Shown here piece by piece: positions 5,679-6,165 of a DNA stretch of 6,165 nucleotides (positions within the stretch are counted from its first letter, which is position 1; every line of letters begins with the position of its first letter). The translations under genes and the position numbers were made by a program. The notes beneath the pieces are model-generated. The model was not told the DNA's origin. It was given only the letters and a program-made list of their open reading frames with translations, and searched no databases. The stretch comes from CAYPOY01 sp964412395 (lineage in GTDB: Bacteria; Chloroflexota; Anaerolineae; B4-G1), in assembly GCA_964412395.1 (NCBI GenBank), contig CAYPOY010000321.1:1-6165 (forward strand). Reading direction: 5' to 3'.

Positions 5679-6116
5679 GTGAAGAGAATTGGTATCATTA
5701 TCTGCAACCGCTACCATACCTGTGCGGGCGGGAAGTGCCTGCGGGCTCTGCGAAATCGGGAGGGTGCTTTCGCCCTGTACGAGGGCGAGGAAGTCGAGTT
5801 GGTAGGCTACACTACCTGCGGAGGCTGTCCTGGCGGCAATGTGGAGTACGCTCCAGCGGAGATGAAGAAGAATGGCGCAGAGGTCATTCATCTGGCTACG
5901 GGCCTGGTGGTTGGTTACCCGCCTTGCCCGCACCTGCAAGCTTTCTGCGAGTTCATCCCGGCCAAATACGGGCTGGAGGTGGTTATCGGCACTCACCCCA
6001 TCCCACAGAACTACTACCTGATCCACCAGGAACTGGGTACCTGGCAGTCAGGCAGATGGCGGGAGCGCATCCAGCACGTCTTAACAGACGAGGAGACACG
6101 CCGGGCGTACGATTGA
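5679..6116 (+). CDS. CGGC-domain cysteine-rich protein, putative metal-binding
   Basis: A 145-residue soluble protein. The N-terminus RIGIIICNRYHTCAGGKCLRAL gives Cys9, Cys15 and Cys20. The family signature CGGCPGG sits at 47-53 within YTTCGGCPGGN, followed by MKKNGAEVIHLATG (62-75) and a CPH...C group (Cys83, His85, Cys90). This order and length fit the CGGC domain (PF08821), in which the conserved cysteines are thought to bind metal; no enzymatic role is established. The position where many members have a serine-cysteine reads Thr74-Gly75 here, which may weaken one ligand (judged from memory of the family). Start: GTG 5679 with an excellent AAAGGAGGG (5662-5670) eight bases upstream; there is no better ATG. 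The C-terminus (GTHPIPQNYYLIHQEL onward) is charged. It lies on the same strand as padR-DUF364 but 192 bases away, so it may be co-transcribed or separately controlled. Confidence 0.88.
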   Translation: MKRIGIIICNRYHTCAGGKCLRALRNREGAFALYEGEEVELVGYTTCGGCPGGNVEYAPAEMKKNGAEVIHLATGLVVGYPPCPHLQAFCEFIPAKYGLEVVIGTHPIPQNYYLIHQELGTWQSGRWRERIQHVLTDEETRRAYD

Positions 6117-6150
6117 CGGCGGAAAGTGAGTGAGAGATGAATAGATCAGT

Positions 6151-6165
6151 AGAAGGGAGGTGAGA
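6151..6165 (+). promoter_or_regulatory. Ribosome binding site of a gene beyond the right edge
   Basis: AGAAGGGAGGTGAGA at the very end of the window is a strong Shine-Dalgarno sequence. The 49 bases after the CGGC stop otherwise hold only a trivial 8-codon ORF from the ATG at 6137, which closes on this site. A start codon is expected within the next ten or so bases, so the CGGC gene is probably followed closely by a same-strand partner. Confidence 0.5.

Noticed and set aside
5502..6026. A 174-codon minus-strand frame opposite the CGGC gene
   Set aside because: It is antisense to a clear CGGC-domain gene with a strong ribosome site and shows no family features.

Overview
The window looks like a piece of a GC-rich, repeat-laden chromosome, most plausibly from the Chloroflexota (Anaerolineae-like). 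This assignment is an inference. It rests on a very large multi-GAF hybrid-type sensor kinase, a short basic PadR regulator, a DUF364 protein, and small palindromic repeats (CCTGAGC/CGAAGGA type and C-run/G-run type) that sit both between genes and in frame inside a gene. No rRNA, tRNA, CRISPR array or transposase gene is visible.

Layout. Positions 1-157 hold a GC-rich tandem repeat that ends exactly at the stop codon of a leftward gene. From 3993 down to 157 runs that gene, a 1278-residue sensor histidine kinase with five consecutive GAF domains, a PAS-like domain, HisKA (His1028) and an HATPase domain. Three GC-rich palindromic repeats lie inside its reading frame and a fourth lies in its leader. 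A divergent control region (about 4100-4375) separates the kinase from a rightward group. It holds one near-consensus sigma-70 promoter for the kinase with a perfect 14-bp palindrome in its spacer, and two tandemly duplicated near-consensus promoters, exactly 102 bp apart, for the rightward genes.

Rightward genes. A PadR-family repressor (4376-4765) overlaps by 14 bases a gene for a 244-residue DUF4213/DUF364 protein (4752-5486), annotated in Pfam as putative heavy-metal chelation. After a 192-base intergenic stretch with a strong stem-loop comes a small cysteine-rich CGGC-domain protein (5679-6116). A good ribosome binding site at the right edge suggests another gene just outside.

How they may work together (inference). 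The PadR protein probably represses its own duplicated promoters through the AGTGT-GGT-ACACT palindromes that overlap the -10 boxes, and so controls the DUF364 gene with which it is translationally coupled. Both DUF364 and CGGC families are suspected metal-binding proteins, so this may be a metal- or cofactor-handling module next to a cytoplasmic multi-input kinase. No response regulator is in the window.
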